Below are positions 6,574 to 14,986 of a stretch of 29,036 bases of DNA, one piece after another. Origin of the DNA: a virus. The stretch's first letter is position 1. Every line of letters begins with the position of its first letter. The notes below the pieces were generated by a model. That model ran no database searches. It saw only the letters and a list, made by a program, of their open reading frames with translations, and was not told where the DNA came from. Location: positions 1 to 29,036 of the IMG/VR virus record IMGVR_UViG_3300028840_003668. One strand, written 5' to 3'. Position numbers and translations under genes: made by a program.

Positions 6574-8146
6574 AAATTATTCCCCCTGGATCCAGCTTTA
6601 TTAATTCCCCCATTGATAACATATAGGATCCTAAAAATACATCAGGTTCGATCCCTATTCCGATCCCGCTGGCATTTGCTCCGTAAGGATCCAGAATATC
6701 TTGAACAACCCTTGAAACGTTTATATCTGTGATCGTATCATTTCGGGTTATTACAGGATCAACCCCGTCAACAAATGGAACAACCGATCTGAAATATTGA
6801 TCAACTGCGTCGTCCAGTTCAGATTTTACCTGAGCTTCAACCCCGGGATCTACAATCAGGCCCCTGATTTCAACAAAAACAACAGTTCTGAAAATCGGCA
6901 GAACTTCAAGATTTTCGTTTGTATGCCCCAGCGGGGGCCGTGATTTTCCAGTAACCGGATCATAATTTATATATTGCCTTGCATCATCTAACAAAGAACT
7001 AGGGGGCACCCCGTCCGGATCGATCGTGGAATCGCATTCAATATACACCGTTCGATCTCCGGGCAGCAATTCGCGAATTACGATCATATCATCAAAATCA
7101 ACATAATCAGGATCTGAAGCTGTAAAACCTACGAAATACAAGCGATCGTCGACGGCTTCAAAAACCACGTCAAATGCTTGCCATGAAGTAGAAAGATCCC
7201 CTAGCCATAAAGGCAAATCCCAGTAATTCAAAACAATCGGATAGGCATTACCATCAGATCGAGCCCAGCCGTTGAGCCTGTATCTTTTGCCTGTTTCAAT
7301 ACAATCCTGATATGCACCCGGATAATTCAAGCCGTTCCTTGTTACCCTAAGGGCCCGAACTCCTCCATGTGGGGAAGTAGTAACCTTGCTTAACAAAGCC
7401 CCGTTTGTAGGTGTCCAGGCTGCAGTTGTGGGATCTTCGCAATCTCCATCAACAAAAGTAGTCAAAGGATAAATCGGGGCTGATGAATAAGGAAAGGCCC
7501 TTTCAACTCCAGGCGTTTGCTCTGCCCAGGTTCTATAGTCAACCCCGTTGCCTCCTCCGCCTGTTGTTCTTATTTCGTTTAATACCCTTCTCCTGTAACT
7601 TTCTTCAGATTCCTGATCAATTCCAATTTGATCAACAGTTACAATTGAGACAACCGTTTGAATTCCTGTTATGGGATTTGCAATTGATAACGTCTCAGTA
7701 TCCGGAAGGGTTGAAGCCGTCCCGGCAACCTGGGCAGTTATGCCGGCGTCAATAAATCCAGAGGCTGGAACGGTATAATCCTGATCTGTAACATACCTCA
7801 GGCCGTTTGAATCTCCGATCAATAATGTATTTCCTTCAACCAAGATCGGCGATCCTGAATCATTCCGAAGTCTGCCAGTGCATTGAAACGGAACGGCCGG
7901 GGTTTTTGTAACTCCGTAATTGCTGCCAATATCTTCAAGCCTTGTTCCTTTGGCCGTAAGTGCTAAAGTTTGCTCGATCTGAAAAGCTGCATACCTGTTT
8001 AATTCTGTATAATTTCCGGTATCAACGGCAGCCAGAACACGCAAAAAAGCTTTATCAGCAAGGGGGCTGTTTTGATTCAGCCGGCTTTCATAATTTGAAA
8101 GGGATCTTTCATAAACTTCCTGACTTGTAGGCAATTGAAACGGCAT
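6563..8146 (-). CDS. Baseplate J-like protein (Mu gp47-like) with inserted carbohydrate-binding-like domain
   Basis: A 527-residue baseplate wedge protein. Residues 1-220 carry the family start (VYERSLSNYESRL, TRLEDIGSNYGV) and the hallmark ESYRRRVLNEIRT...GGNGVDYRTWAEQTPGVERAF near 182-218. The family core resumes at LPGDRTVYIECD (about 361) and continues through IDPDGVPPSSLLDDAR to the C-terminus. Between them, residues ~223-361 form an extra beta-rich module with features of CBM4/9-like jelly rolls: an N-terminal FVDGDCED, GGVRALRV, QDCIETGKRYRLNGWAR, STSWQAFDVVFEA, and a terminal DYVDFDDMIV. Usual family members are about 350-390 residues, so the excess matches the insert. Ribosome site gagg precedes the start. 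Confidence 0.88.
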   Translation of the reverse strand: MPFQLPTSQEVYERSLSNYESRLNQNSPLADKAFLRVLAAVDTGNYTELNRYAAFQIEQTLALTAKGTRLEDIGSNYGVTKTPAVPFQCTGRLRNDSGSPILVEGNTLLIGDSNGLRYVTDQDYTVPASGFIDAGITAQVAGTASTLPDTETLSIANPITGIQTVVSIVTVDQIGIDQESEESYRRRVLNEIRTTGGGGNGVDYRTWAEQTPGVERAFPYSSAPIYPLTTFVDGDCEDPTTAAWTPTNGALLSKVTTSPHGGVRALRVTRNGLNYPGAYQDCIETGKRYRLNGWARSDGNAYPIVLNYWDLPLWLGDLSTSWQAFDVVFEAVDDRLYFVGFTASDPDYVDFDDMIVIRELLPGDRTVYIECDSTIDPDGVPPSSLLDDARQYINYDPVTGKSRPPLGHTNENLEVLPIFRTVVFVEIRGLIVDPGVEAQVKSELDDAVDQYFRSVVPFVDGVDPVITRNDTITDINVSRVVQDILDPYGANASGIGIGIEPDVFLGSYMLSMGELIKLDPGGIIYVP

Positions 8147-8147
8147 T

Positions 8148-8606
8148 TTATAACCTCAAATATGCAGGATCGATCTTTTGATTGATCCAGTTATCCCCGT
8201 ATTTATTCAACAGTATAAGTTGAACATCACGATCCGGGGGCTTAATCAGTGAAACGGCCCTTAAATTATTATTTCTAGGATTTGAAACCCTGTTTTCAAT
8301 TTCACTTGCAACCCTTGTATTAGTCATCCATTCAACCGCCCGATCCATTGCTGATCTCATATCATTGATCGCGTCAAGGTTAATTGGTTTTTGTGCCTGT
8401 TCTTCAACGTTGGATCCGATCTTCTGTTCTGGTTTTCTCATTAATTTATTTCCCCACCATCCGGGCCGGGTAAAAAAAGAAATCATAACAGCATTTTCAA
8501 GGCCTCGATCCATTGTGGGCTGGCCGCCTTTGAACGGAATATCAGATCCATTTTCAGTCAAGATCATTTTCGGATCGCCTTCGTAATATTTTGAATTTTC
8601 TGTCAT
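8148..8606 (-). CDS. Baseplate protein, Mu gp46-like
   Basis: A 152-residue protein. The stretch GLENAVMISFFTRPGWWGNKL near residues 35-56 and the downstream basic helices (DAINDMRSAMDRAVEWM, then VASEIENRV) fit the phage GP46 family, a small baseplate wedge component comparable to gpW/gp25 of other contractile tails. It sits between the spike-tip candidate and baseplate J, exactly the Mu order gp45, gp46, gp47. Its ATG overlaps the upstream stop as ATGA. Confidence 0.75.
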   Translation of the reverse strand: MTENSKYYEGDPKMILTENGSDIPFKGGQPTMDRGLENAVMISFFTRPGWWGNKLMRKPEQKIGSNVEEQAQKPINLDAINDMRSAMDRAVEWMTNTRVASEIENRVSNPRNNNLRAVSLIKPPDRDVQLILLNKYGDNWINQKIDPAYLRL

Positions 8607-8992
8607 TGTCCGCGCCCCTTATCCTGCCCGGCATCTGAAACAATAACCGGGCCAGCGATCGGCAACGTTGCAGGCGGGGGGCTCGGGTTGTCTCCGATCG
8701 CATTCATTGTCCCCGTGTCTCCTTCCCTTATAACTTCTTTTCCATCCGCCTTGGTATAAATTGCCGTGGGTTCTATTTCCTGATCTACCACTGTTCTGAT
8801 ACTTCCTGCAACATATCCTGAGGCCGATCCCCCGCTGAAAGAATATTCTAAGGTGTCCCTATAAACTCCTTTTCCTTGTAATTTGTTTTTATCAGACGGG
8901 TTTGATTCTATCACAAACGATCCGCCTGATATGGGAGATCCGGATCCGTGATCCAGGCTGCCCCCTTCAACTAGTATCAATTCAAGTGCCAT
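8603..8992 (-). CDS. Small baseplate protein, spike-tip/PAAR-like candidate
   Basis: A 129-residue Gly/Ser/Pro-rich protein without recognised catalytic motif. It contains GGSLDHGSGSPISGG near the start, a YVAGSIRTVVDQ strand region and IYTKADGKEVIREGDTGTMN, which is reminiscent of PAAR-like repeats that sharpen a tail spike. The last 25 residues are Pro-rich then charged. It lies between the gp45-like spike and gp46, ATGA-coupled on both sides, so a role at the spike tip is reasonable but not proven. It lacks the clear His/Cys zinc ligands of classic PAAR proteins. Confidence 0.5.
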   Translation of the reverse strand: MALELILVEGGSLDHGSGSPISGGSFVIESNPSDKNKLQGKGVYRDTLEYSFSGGSASGYVAGSIRTVVDQEIEPTAIYTKADGKEVIREGDTGTMNAIGDNPSPPPATLPIAGPVIVSDAGQDKGRGQ

Positions 8993-9465
8993 TATACATC
9001 AACCGTAAAGTTATCATTTACGTTAAATTGTCCAGTCAGCTCGTTTATTTCCCAGAATCCAAACCTGTTTTCTGCCCTGATCGTTCCTTTTTCATTTATT
9101 GATATTTTTCCGAATTCCGAAAGGCCGGCAATTTCAACCGATCCCGTGTTTAATAATTTTATACTTGCAACGATTGCCGATCCAGTGGGATCCAGAGCAT
9201 AGATATATTTTTCCCCTGGCTCTGCCTCTGGTAATATTTCATCATCGATCGCAATTCCGATCCCCCAGGCTCTGCCGGCATATAAAACAGCAATCTTGCT
9301 GCCTGGGGCCGGGTTGTAATCTTCTCCATTTTTTGTATAAATCTGGATCGTTTGAAGATCCTGGGGATCAGTCAGTTCAACAGTTGCAAGCCTAACCGGA
9401 ACACCTCCGGATCGATTCGTTGAAATCGTTGTTTCCTTAACTATGCCGATCATTAACTGAATCAT
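8992..9465 (-). CDS. Baseplate spike protein, Mu gp45/gpV-like
   Basis: A 157-residue protein with an N-terminal OB-fold-like region (about residues 5-85, RLATVELTDPQDLQTIQIYT, PGSKIAVLYAGRAWGIGIA) and a C-terminal run of short beta repeats (SIKLLNTGSVEIAGL...GKISINEKGTIRAEN) expected to form the trimeric beta-helix of the membrane-piercing spike. Mu gp45 is about 200 residues, so this is compact, and the next gene may supply the tip. Its ATG overlaps the stop of the hub gene as ATGA. An alternative ATG four codons downstream is possible. Confidence 0.8.
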   Translation of the reverse strand: MIQLMIGIVKETTISTNRSGGVPVRLATVELTDPQDLQTIQIYTKNGEDYNPAPGSKIAVLYAGRAWGIGIAIDDEILPEAEPGEKYIYALDPTGSAIVASIKLLNTGSVEIAGLSEFGKISINEKGTIRAENRFGFWEINELTGQFNVNDNFTVDV

Positions 9466-10652
9466 AATTCACTCTGTAATTTTTCAAGTAATCCCTCTGT
9501 TAAAAATTCCGCCTTTGCAGCTGCCCACGGTTCGACAAGATCCCGATCGGTGTAAACATTAGGGGGCACTAGGTATAATGTTGATCGGGTTCCCTCGGGC
9601 TCAAAGCTGTACTCAACTGCCCGGATCAGAAAGTCAAAGCCGTCTGGAATAAATAAAGTAGGGCTTTTGACAGTGATCAGCCTGTTTGGTTCGTACAAAA
9701 ATCCATCAGGGGCATACCAACCAGAAACCGGAAAGGGAATTGTAAGGGCATCAGCAAGAGTTTTATTTTTTCTCCATTTTGCAGCCTTTTCAACATTCCC
9801 CATATTGGCATTGTCAGCATTAAAGGCCGTAAATCTGGATCTTGTCACTGCGTAATCCTCAGCGGTTCCAGTTTTCCAGATTGTATAGGGTGTTCCCTTC
9901 GGTGAGGTTTGCGGAGATTGCCCGATCGCTCTATAGGTTGAAAATCTGGCCCGGCCGTCAAATTTTATCGACATATCAAGATAAGGGGGATCTTCCTCTT
10001 CAATAGTTCCGATCGGCTTTCCTGTTGTATTTGCCTTGGTAAACAATAATTCCCCTTGATTTGTGCATGAAACGAGGATCCCCCGCTGGCCGGCCATGCC
10101 TACAAGGTGATCAAGGATCGTATCTGTTGGCTCTGCCGTTACCCTGTCAAATGGCTCTGAATCCCCTGATTCATCAACTACGTCAAGGCCCAGAGGTTCC
10201 AGCAATTCCGTTGCCCGTTGCCCCAGTGTAACGTTATTCCTTTCATATTTGGCCGCTGGGTACTGATCCCAGGTTGCAACGTTTATATTACAATCAACAA
10301 TATCGGCCGTAGGTGTCCAGCCTTCAAGCTCAATCCGCCTTCCGTCTGTACTTACCTCAGGGCTTACACTGTATAAAATTCCATTCAGGCCAAGTAACCC
10401 CCCGAGATAAACTTGTGAAGGTAAATACTGGTAAGGAATAAACAGCTTGGATATTTTTTCATCAAACGGATCGAAATTCCTAACCGCTGTAAATCCATCC
10501 GCTGCCGTGTCCATTGTTCTTAATAACCGGGCTGATTCTACCCTTAATTCCGTTCCGTCAACAATCAGGGTAAATTCGTTTTTATCCTTTCCGGATATTG
10601 TGATCCCGGCAAGTTCCAAAAGGCTGTTTTTTAACGAATCTAATGCACCCAT
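9462..10652 (-). CDS. Baseplate hub protein, Mu gp44 (P)-like
   Basis: A 396-residue protein of the gp44/gpD-like hub family, close to the Mu P length. Recognisable are FTLIVDGTELRVESARLLRTMDTAADGF at residues ~27-54 (tube-like barrel start), IPYQYLPSQVYLGG, and the later VTLGQRATELLEPLGLDV and GQRGILVSCTNQGELLFTK segments (LysM-like and barrel parts of the hub). The hub links the tail tube to the central spike encoded next. The ATG follows the upstream stop by three bases and the ribosome site is weak, so it is probably coupled to the gene upstream. Confidence 0.85.
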   Translation of the reverse strand: MGALDSLKNSLLELAGITISGKDKNEFTLIVDGTELRVESARLLRTMDTAADGFTAVRNFDPFDEKISKLFIPYQYLPSQVYLGGLLGLNGILYSVSPEVSTDGRRIELEGWTPTADIVDCNINVATWDQYPAAKYERNNVTLGQRATELLEPLGLDVVDESGDSEPFDRVTAEPTDTILDHLVGMAGQRGILVSCTNQGELLFTKANTTGKPIGTIEEEDPPYLDMSIKFDGRARFSTYRAIGQSPQTSPKGTPYTIWKTGTAEDYAVTRSRFTAFNADNANMGNVEKAAKWRKNKTLADALTIPFPVSGWYAPDGFLYEPNRLITVKSPTLFIPDGFDFLIRAVEYSFEPEGTRSTLYLVPPNVYTDRDLVEPWAAAKAEFLTEGLLEKLQSEL

Positions 10653-10655
10653 TTT

Positions 10656-11996
10656 TTACACATAAATTACAACCTGCCGGCCTGCCGGCAGCAATAAAAG
10701 ATCATCCCCCTGGAGATCGTTTGATTCAATAAACAGATCGTAAATATCATCAATTGAGCCCAGATCCCCGTATTCAGTAACGGCGATCTCGATCGGGGCC
10801 CTGGGCCTGTCAAGTGTGAATTTCCTTTCAACCTTCAGATCGAAAGCTGCAAGTAATAAATATCTCACTGTTTGCCCCACGAGATTTGAAGCCAGGCCAT
10901 AGGCCCCATTTGCAAAATATTGATTTTCTATGAGCTGATCTGAAAGATCCGTTTGTACTTCCTCGAGTTTTATATGGATCGCATTGAATCGATCAAGGAT
11001 TTCTTCGGCAATTCCCACGGCATGAGCCCGGGTTTTCAGGGGGCCTGTAATTGCAATCTGGGATCTGGCCTGCGTAACTGCATTCAGGCCCAGTTCACAA
11101 GTCAAAGTAGAATTTTTCTTTTGATTGGCCGGGGCAGTAGTGGGGATCTGGCTATTCAGGCCCCCGGGCAACGTGTCAAAAAGTTCGTCTTGCATATCAT
11201 CGTAATAAGATAACCGGGCATCAATATCAGATATTGCAAGGCTGGGGTTTCTGAGCAGATCTTGCATTTGAGCCCCCAGGGCCTGGCTATCAAGTACAGT
11301 GGCATTGTAAATCCTCTGTAAGGATCGCTGAGTTGCAAGCTGGGTATTATAGATCAAGTCATTAACGGCCGTTAAAGGGCTCAGGGCCTTCTCTGAGCCG
11401 TTTTCAATGGCCATCGCAGTCAATGATAAGGTTTTTTCCAACGTCTCTGAGGCCGTGTTTACAGCATCCACAAAGGCCTGAAGGGCCCCCAGCCCGAGAT
11501 CATCCCCGAGCCCGTCAACTATGCCGGCCAACTCTCGGGCCGTTTGTTCTGTATCCGGATCGATAGGCTCGATCCATTCTGATGATATTTCTGTAATATT
11601 TCCAGATTCTACAGGGTTATCTATTTCCTCAACAGAGATCGGCTGAAGTTCAAAAAAACCGTGTACAGGATGATTGATCTCCCATGTTCCGGATTCCTTG
11701 ATCGCATAGAAAAAGGCAGCTGCCGTTTTATCGTTATTATCCCCGTCAAAATAAAAAGTCAGCCTGAAGCGATTTGAAAAAACTTCCATATCCTCAACAA
11801 CATCCCCTTTGACTTTGGGATATGAAAAGATCCCTAATTTTTTTGATACCGTCCGGGGGCTTCCCCTCCATTTGGCTTTGAATTCCGATCCCTCTGGGCT
11901 TTTGAATTCCATATATGGTTTAAGGCGTTCCCTCCAGTCATTAGGGCCAAGCCCCAGGGCATTCAGTAAACTTTCGTAATCATCAGTAAAGGCCAT
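10656..11996 (-). CDS. DNA circulation family baseplate/tail protein (Mu N, gp43-like)
   Basis: A 446-residue protein whose N-terminal ~110 residues match the DNA_circ_N pattern: WRGSPRTVSKKLG, FSYPKVKGDVVEDM and RLTFYFDGDNNDKTAAAFFYAIKE, followed by HPVHGFFELQP. The rest is long and helical, with a LysM-like end region. Despite the family name, Mu N is a tail protein joining tape measure and hub. Position between tape measure and gp44-like hub is the canonical Mu order. A gagg ribosome site lies upstream of the ATG. Confidence 0.85.
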   Translation of the reverse strand: MAFTDDYESLLNALGLGPNDWRERLKPYMEFKSPEGSEFKAKWRGSPRTVSKKLGIFSYPKVKGDVVEDMEVFSNRFRLTFYFDGDNNDKTAAAFFYAIKESGTWEINHPVHGFFELQPISVEEIDNPVESGNITEISSEWIEPIDPDTEQTARELAGIVDGLGDDLGLGALQAFVDAVNTASETLEKTLSLTAMAIENGSEKALSPLTAVNDLIYNTQLATQRSLQRIYNATVLDSQALGAQMQDLLRNPSLAISDIDARLSYYDDMQDELFDTLPGGLNSQIPTTAPANQKKNSTLTCELGLNAVTQARSQIAITGPLKTRAHAVGIAEEILDRFNAIHIKLEEVQTDLSDQLIENQYFANGAYGLASNLVGQTVRYLLLAAFDLKVERKFTLDRPRAPIEIAVTEYGDLGSIDDIYDLFIESNDLQGDDLLLLPAGRQVVIYV

Positions 11997-12005
11997 TTAA
12001 TAACC

Positions 12006-13943
12006 TCACATAAATTTATTAAGGCCGGAAATATTTGTATCAACTTTCCCAGCCTGCCTGGATTCCGTCCGGCTTTTTACTTCGGTTCCAGGGGGTGCAT
12101 TTACATCAATATACTGTTTTAAATTTACTTCTGCCTTCCTTGCTTCAACCTCTGTTTTATTCGGGGCTTCCCTGGATTCCATCCTTTCCCGCCTTTGTTT
12201 TTCCCGCCTTTGCCGTTCTTCAATTGATGTTTCCTTAGGCCTGGCAGCCTCTTCAAGAAATTCCATCGGGCTTAATTCCCGCATTGTTGGCCGCTGAGGT
12301 TTTGGCCCTTTTCTTTTCTGTTTTGGAACTCTTTTCATTGTCTTATCGATCAAATGTTTTACATTCTTTGTTTTCTGTTCAACGTCTGTACTCATGCGGA
12401 TAACTTCAGAATAACCGTTTTTTAATTTTTCCGTTGCGTTAATCATTCGATCAATGGCTACAACCCAGATCGACGCAACCCCGGCGATCAATCCAGCGGT
12501 TCCCAGAAATCCCCCGGCCCCTACTCCGCCCAGCAATTTCGTTGCCCCTCCAGCTGCAGCCCCTGCAGCCTGGGCCCCTCTGGCAATGCTCAACAGGCCA
12601 GCCCCGGCCTGAAGCATAAGAACTCCTTTTAATGCAAGCTTATAGGCAATCCAGCCCTTGACAAGATCGGCCAGAATATCCCGATGTTTCCAGCCCCATT
12701 TTACAATATCCATAAACGTCTTTGCAGCATCAACAAACGGCTTTACATCAAAATTCCTAACAGCTGCGATCGCCTTATCAATGGCCCCCGGAATTTCCTT
12801 TTCAAATGCATCAAAGAATTTTAAACCTACTTCGATCGCTGCAGATTTCAGGGCAAGTAATTTGTTTCCAAGTGATTTTTCGATCTCCTGGGCCATTTCT
12901 CCGGCTGCCCCTTTGGCATCAATCAAGGTTTTTTCGTAAGCCTTTAATTTATCCCGGCCGGCAGCAAGTAAAACCGAAGTTCCGGCAATCGCTCGTTTTC
13001 CAAATATCGTCTCAATTGCTGCCCCCCGCTGGGCCTTGCCCCAGTCTTTTGTTTTATCCCCTAGATCTCCCAGAATGTCGATCATAGGCCTAAGGGCCCC
13101 GGTTTCAGAATCAACGATCTCCAGCTTCAGATCTTTAAATATTTTCTTTGCATCATCTCCAGGTTTTTGAAGCTGCAGATACATATTTTTTAATGTGGTT
13201 CCTGCCTTGCTTCCTTTGATTCCAGCGTTTGCCATTTCACCCATTAAGGCGGAAAACTCTTCAAGGCTGGCCCCTGCAGCCGTTGCAACCGGGGCCCCGT
13301 CCTTCATGGTTTCATAAAAATCCTCCATTGTGAGGTTTGCACTTGTGATCGTTTTGGCAATAACATCATTAATCCGGCCCAGGTTTTCCCCTAGCTTGGC
13401 CGAATCCTTTGACATGAGATTGAAGGCCCCCAGGGCATCAGATGCAATATCAGAGGCCCGGGCAAGATCCATGTTTCCAGCCGTTGCAAGATCTGTGAGC
13501 CTGGGAAGGGCTGCCATTGCCTGTTTTGCGTCAAATCCGGCCATTGCAAGGAAATCCAGTCCGGCCGCTGCCTCAGTTGCAGAATATTTGGTATTTGCTC
13601 CCACGTCCCGGGCAACTTTTTGAAGGGCCTTGAATTCGTCCGATCCCCTGCCTATTTTCTCTGGAAATTTTGCAGATGCTGCAGTAATAGCCTGATCGAA
13701 ATTTATAAACTCTTCTGTAACCCCTCTGATCCCACGGCTGGCAAGCCCCATGCCCCGGCTGATCAATCCGGCTGTAAGAATTCCCCCGGTTATACTTTTG
13801 AACTGGCTGGCTGATCGGCTGGCCCGTCTGAAAGATCGATCCGAGCTGTTTGCAAACTTCTGAGCAGCGGCCCCCATACGCTTGAAGGTTCTGGATAATA
13901 GATCCTTGCCCTTGAACTTAGTTGTTACTACTGCATCAGGCAT
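12006..13943 (-). CDS. Tail tape measure protein
   Basis: A 645-residue protein of the TP901/PhageMin_Tail type. The N-terminal third is helical with FDQAITAASAKF, NTKYSATEAAAGLDFLAMAGF and ASDIASDALGAFNLM, the classic tape-measure core. Residues ~440-510 are hydrophobic and Gly/Ala-rich (membrane-insertion or channel-forming segment), and the C-terminus is highly charged (Arg/Glu-rich coiled coil). At about 0.15 nm per residue the tail would be near 95-100 nm (inference). Its ATG overlaps the TAA of the frameshifted chaperone product. Confidence 0.9.
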   Translation of the reverse strand: MPDAVVTTKFKGKDLLSRTFKRMGAAAQKFANSSDRSFRRASRSASQFKSITGGILTAGLISRGMGLASRGIRGVTEEFINFDQAITAASAKFPEKIGRGSDEFKALQKVARDVGANTKYSATEAAAGLDFLAMAGFDAKQAMAALPRLTDLATAGNMDLARASDIASDALGAFNLMSKDSAKLGENLGRINDVIAKTITSANLTMEDFYETMKDGAPVATAAGASLEEFSALMGEMANAGIKGSKAGTTLKNMYLQLQKPGDDAKKIFKDLKLEIVDSETGALRPMIDILGDLGDKTKDWGKAQRGAAIETIFGKRAIAGTSVLLAAGRDKLKAYEKTLIDAKGAAGEMAQEIEKSLGNKLLALKSAAIEVGLKFFDAFEKEIPGAIDKAIAAVRNFDVKPFVDAAKTFMDIVKWGWKHRDILADLVKGWIAYKLALKGVLMLQAGAGLLSIARGAQAAGAAAGGATKLLGGVGAGGFLGTAGLIAGVASIWVVAIDRMINATEKLKNGYSEVIRMSTDVEQKTKNVKHLIDKTMKRVPKQKRKGPKPQRPTMRELSPMEFLEEAARPKETSIEERQRREKQRRERMESREAPNKTEVEARKAEVNLKQYIDVNAPPGTEVKSRTESRQAGKVDTNISGLNKFM

Positions 13944-14544
13944 TAATCACTTTCCCAGGCTCTTTTAAAAATCTTATGCCAGCCGTTATAGTATTTCATT
14001 TTATGAAATGGCATTGCTTCAATTTCCCGGGGCTGGATCCCCAAGTGTATTAAATTTCCGATATATTGATCGATCTTGTCGATCACACAGTCATAAAAAA
14101 AGATGCAAGATACTCCGCAATTGAAAGATCCTTGCTTTTGAAATTCAGAATTATTGATACATCCTCCCCGATCAGGGCTGCAATCAACATTTGATTTCTC
14201 ATATTATCGTTGTCAGTATCTTTCATTGCTGCCCGGCAATTTCCGTCAAGTTCCTTATATTTTATTGTGCTTCCCTTCAGCTCTGCCGGGGGCTTTCTTA
14301 AATGCTGATAAACGATCGGCGTTCCGTTTTCGTCTTTGATCTCAAGATCTCCGTTTTTTATGGCTCTGATCAGTCTTGTGGAAACATATTCAAAAGACGA
14401 TTTCAAATCTTTACGGCTTCCGAAATCCTCCGGATCAACATCGTAATATTTAACGAGCTTGTTAAATATTGCCGTTGCGTTCTCTTTTGAGATCTTCGGC
14501 CCTTCAATCACTTCGGTTAATTCTCTTTTGGCTTGATCATTCAT
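13943..14544 (-). CDS. Tail assembly chaperone, -1 frameshift fusion (GT-like)
   Basis: Predicted product of -1 frameshifting at the seven-T run 14095-14101 (T TTT TTT in the zero frame). The ribosome would read residues 1-150 of the zero-frame chaperone, then 50 further codons in the -1 frame (from 14095) ending with TAA at 13945-13943, giving about 200 residues. The added part begins YDCVIDKIDQYIGN and contains GIQPREIEAMPFHKMKYYNG and ends RAWESD, a protein-like sequence with no stop that fits exactly before the tape measure ATG. This matches the conserved arrangement of tail chaperones (lambda G/GT and relatives). In phages the long form binds the tape measure. Confidence 0.85.
14067..14116 (-). 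promoter_or_regulatory. -1 programmed frameshift signal
   Basis: Read on the minus strand: an SD-like ggag at 14116-14113, an 11-base spacer, the slippery heptamer T TTT TTT at 14101-14095, a 9-base spacer, then a hairpin with stems tgatcg (14085-14080) and cgatca (14072-14067) around a 7-base loop. All three elements have spacings like those known to stimulate -1 frameshifting in bacteria, as in dnaX. The zero-frame stop lies within the hairpin 5' arm. Confidence 0.8.
14083..14544 (-). CDS. Tail assembly chaperone, zero-frame product (G-like)
   Basis: A 153-residue acidic/basic mixed, helical protein just upstream of the tape measure gene, where contractile and siphophage genomes encode the tail chaperone. 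Mu carries gp41/gp42 at this place. The zero frame ends three codons after the slippery site (FFMTV, stop at 14083-14085). Sequence itself has no domain I can name, so the call rests on position and the frameshift signal. The start is supported by a strong ribosome site (acagaggagga) about 8 bases upstream of the ATG. Confidence 0.8.
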   Translation of the reverse strand: MNDQAKRELTEVIEGPKISKENATAIFNKLVKYYDVDPEDFGSRKDLKSSFEYVSTRLIRAIKNGDLEIKDENGTPIVYQHLRKPPAELKGSTIKYKELDGNCRAAMKDTDNDNMRNQMLIAALIGEDVSIILNFKSKDLSIAEYLASFFMTV

Positions 14545-14593
14545 GATCGCTTCCTCCTCTGTTTAGGTTTTTTGTGGGAAAGTTGGGCTTCAG

Positions 14594-14971
14594 TTAGCTT
14601 GCAAGAAATACCGTCCATTCATCGGCCGGCATTAGAGTGATCGTTGTTCTGTTGGCCTCACTTTCATTATTTTCAATGTTGAATGTTCCTGAAGCTTTTG
14701 CCGTGTCTCCAGCTGCGTTGGTATATGAATATTTTACGTCCCCGAGCTGGGTATTAAAAGATCTGAGACGCTCCCGATCAGCTCCAGAGGTTGCCAATAC
14801 AACCCCCTCGATCACTGGAACACGTTTTACCATTCTGCGCATTCCTTTTCCAGAAGTGGGGATAACTTCATTTTCATAATTTGAAAACACCTCTGAAAAA
14901 TTAGCGTCTGCCATAACGTCAAAGGGGATCCCCTCGATCGTCAATTTTCTGATTGATCCGCCTACTTTCAT
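14594..14971 (-). CDS. Tail tube protein (Mu M, gp40-like)
   Basis: A 125-residue protein, close to the ~118 residues of Mu M. It reads as the phage tail tube family: KVGGSIRKLTIEGIPFDVMADANF at the start, then EVIPTSGKGMRRMVKRVPVIEGV and RTTITLMPADEW at the end, mostly beta strands. It directly follows the sheath gene by 15 bases and precedes the chaperone gene, the fixed order of Mu-like tails. A strong ribosome site (agaggagga) is present. Confidence 0.88.
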   Translation of the reverse strand: MKVGGSIRKLTIEGIPFDVMADANFSEVFSNYENEVIPTSGKGMRRMVKRVPVIEGVVLATSGADRERLRSFNTQLGDVKYSYTNAAGDTAKASGTFNIENNESEANRTTITLMPADEWTVFLAS

Positions 14972-14986
14972 TTTTTTATCCTCCTC

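Noticed and set aside
4879-8146. Diversity-generating retroelement acting on the fibre or baseplate insert
   Set aside because: No reverse transcriptase, template repeat or adenine-biased variable region is seen in the window.
13330-13623. 97-residue plus-strand frame in the tape measure gene
   Set aside because: Antisense of an Ala/Gly-rich helical core that tends to keep other frames open.
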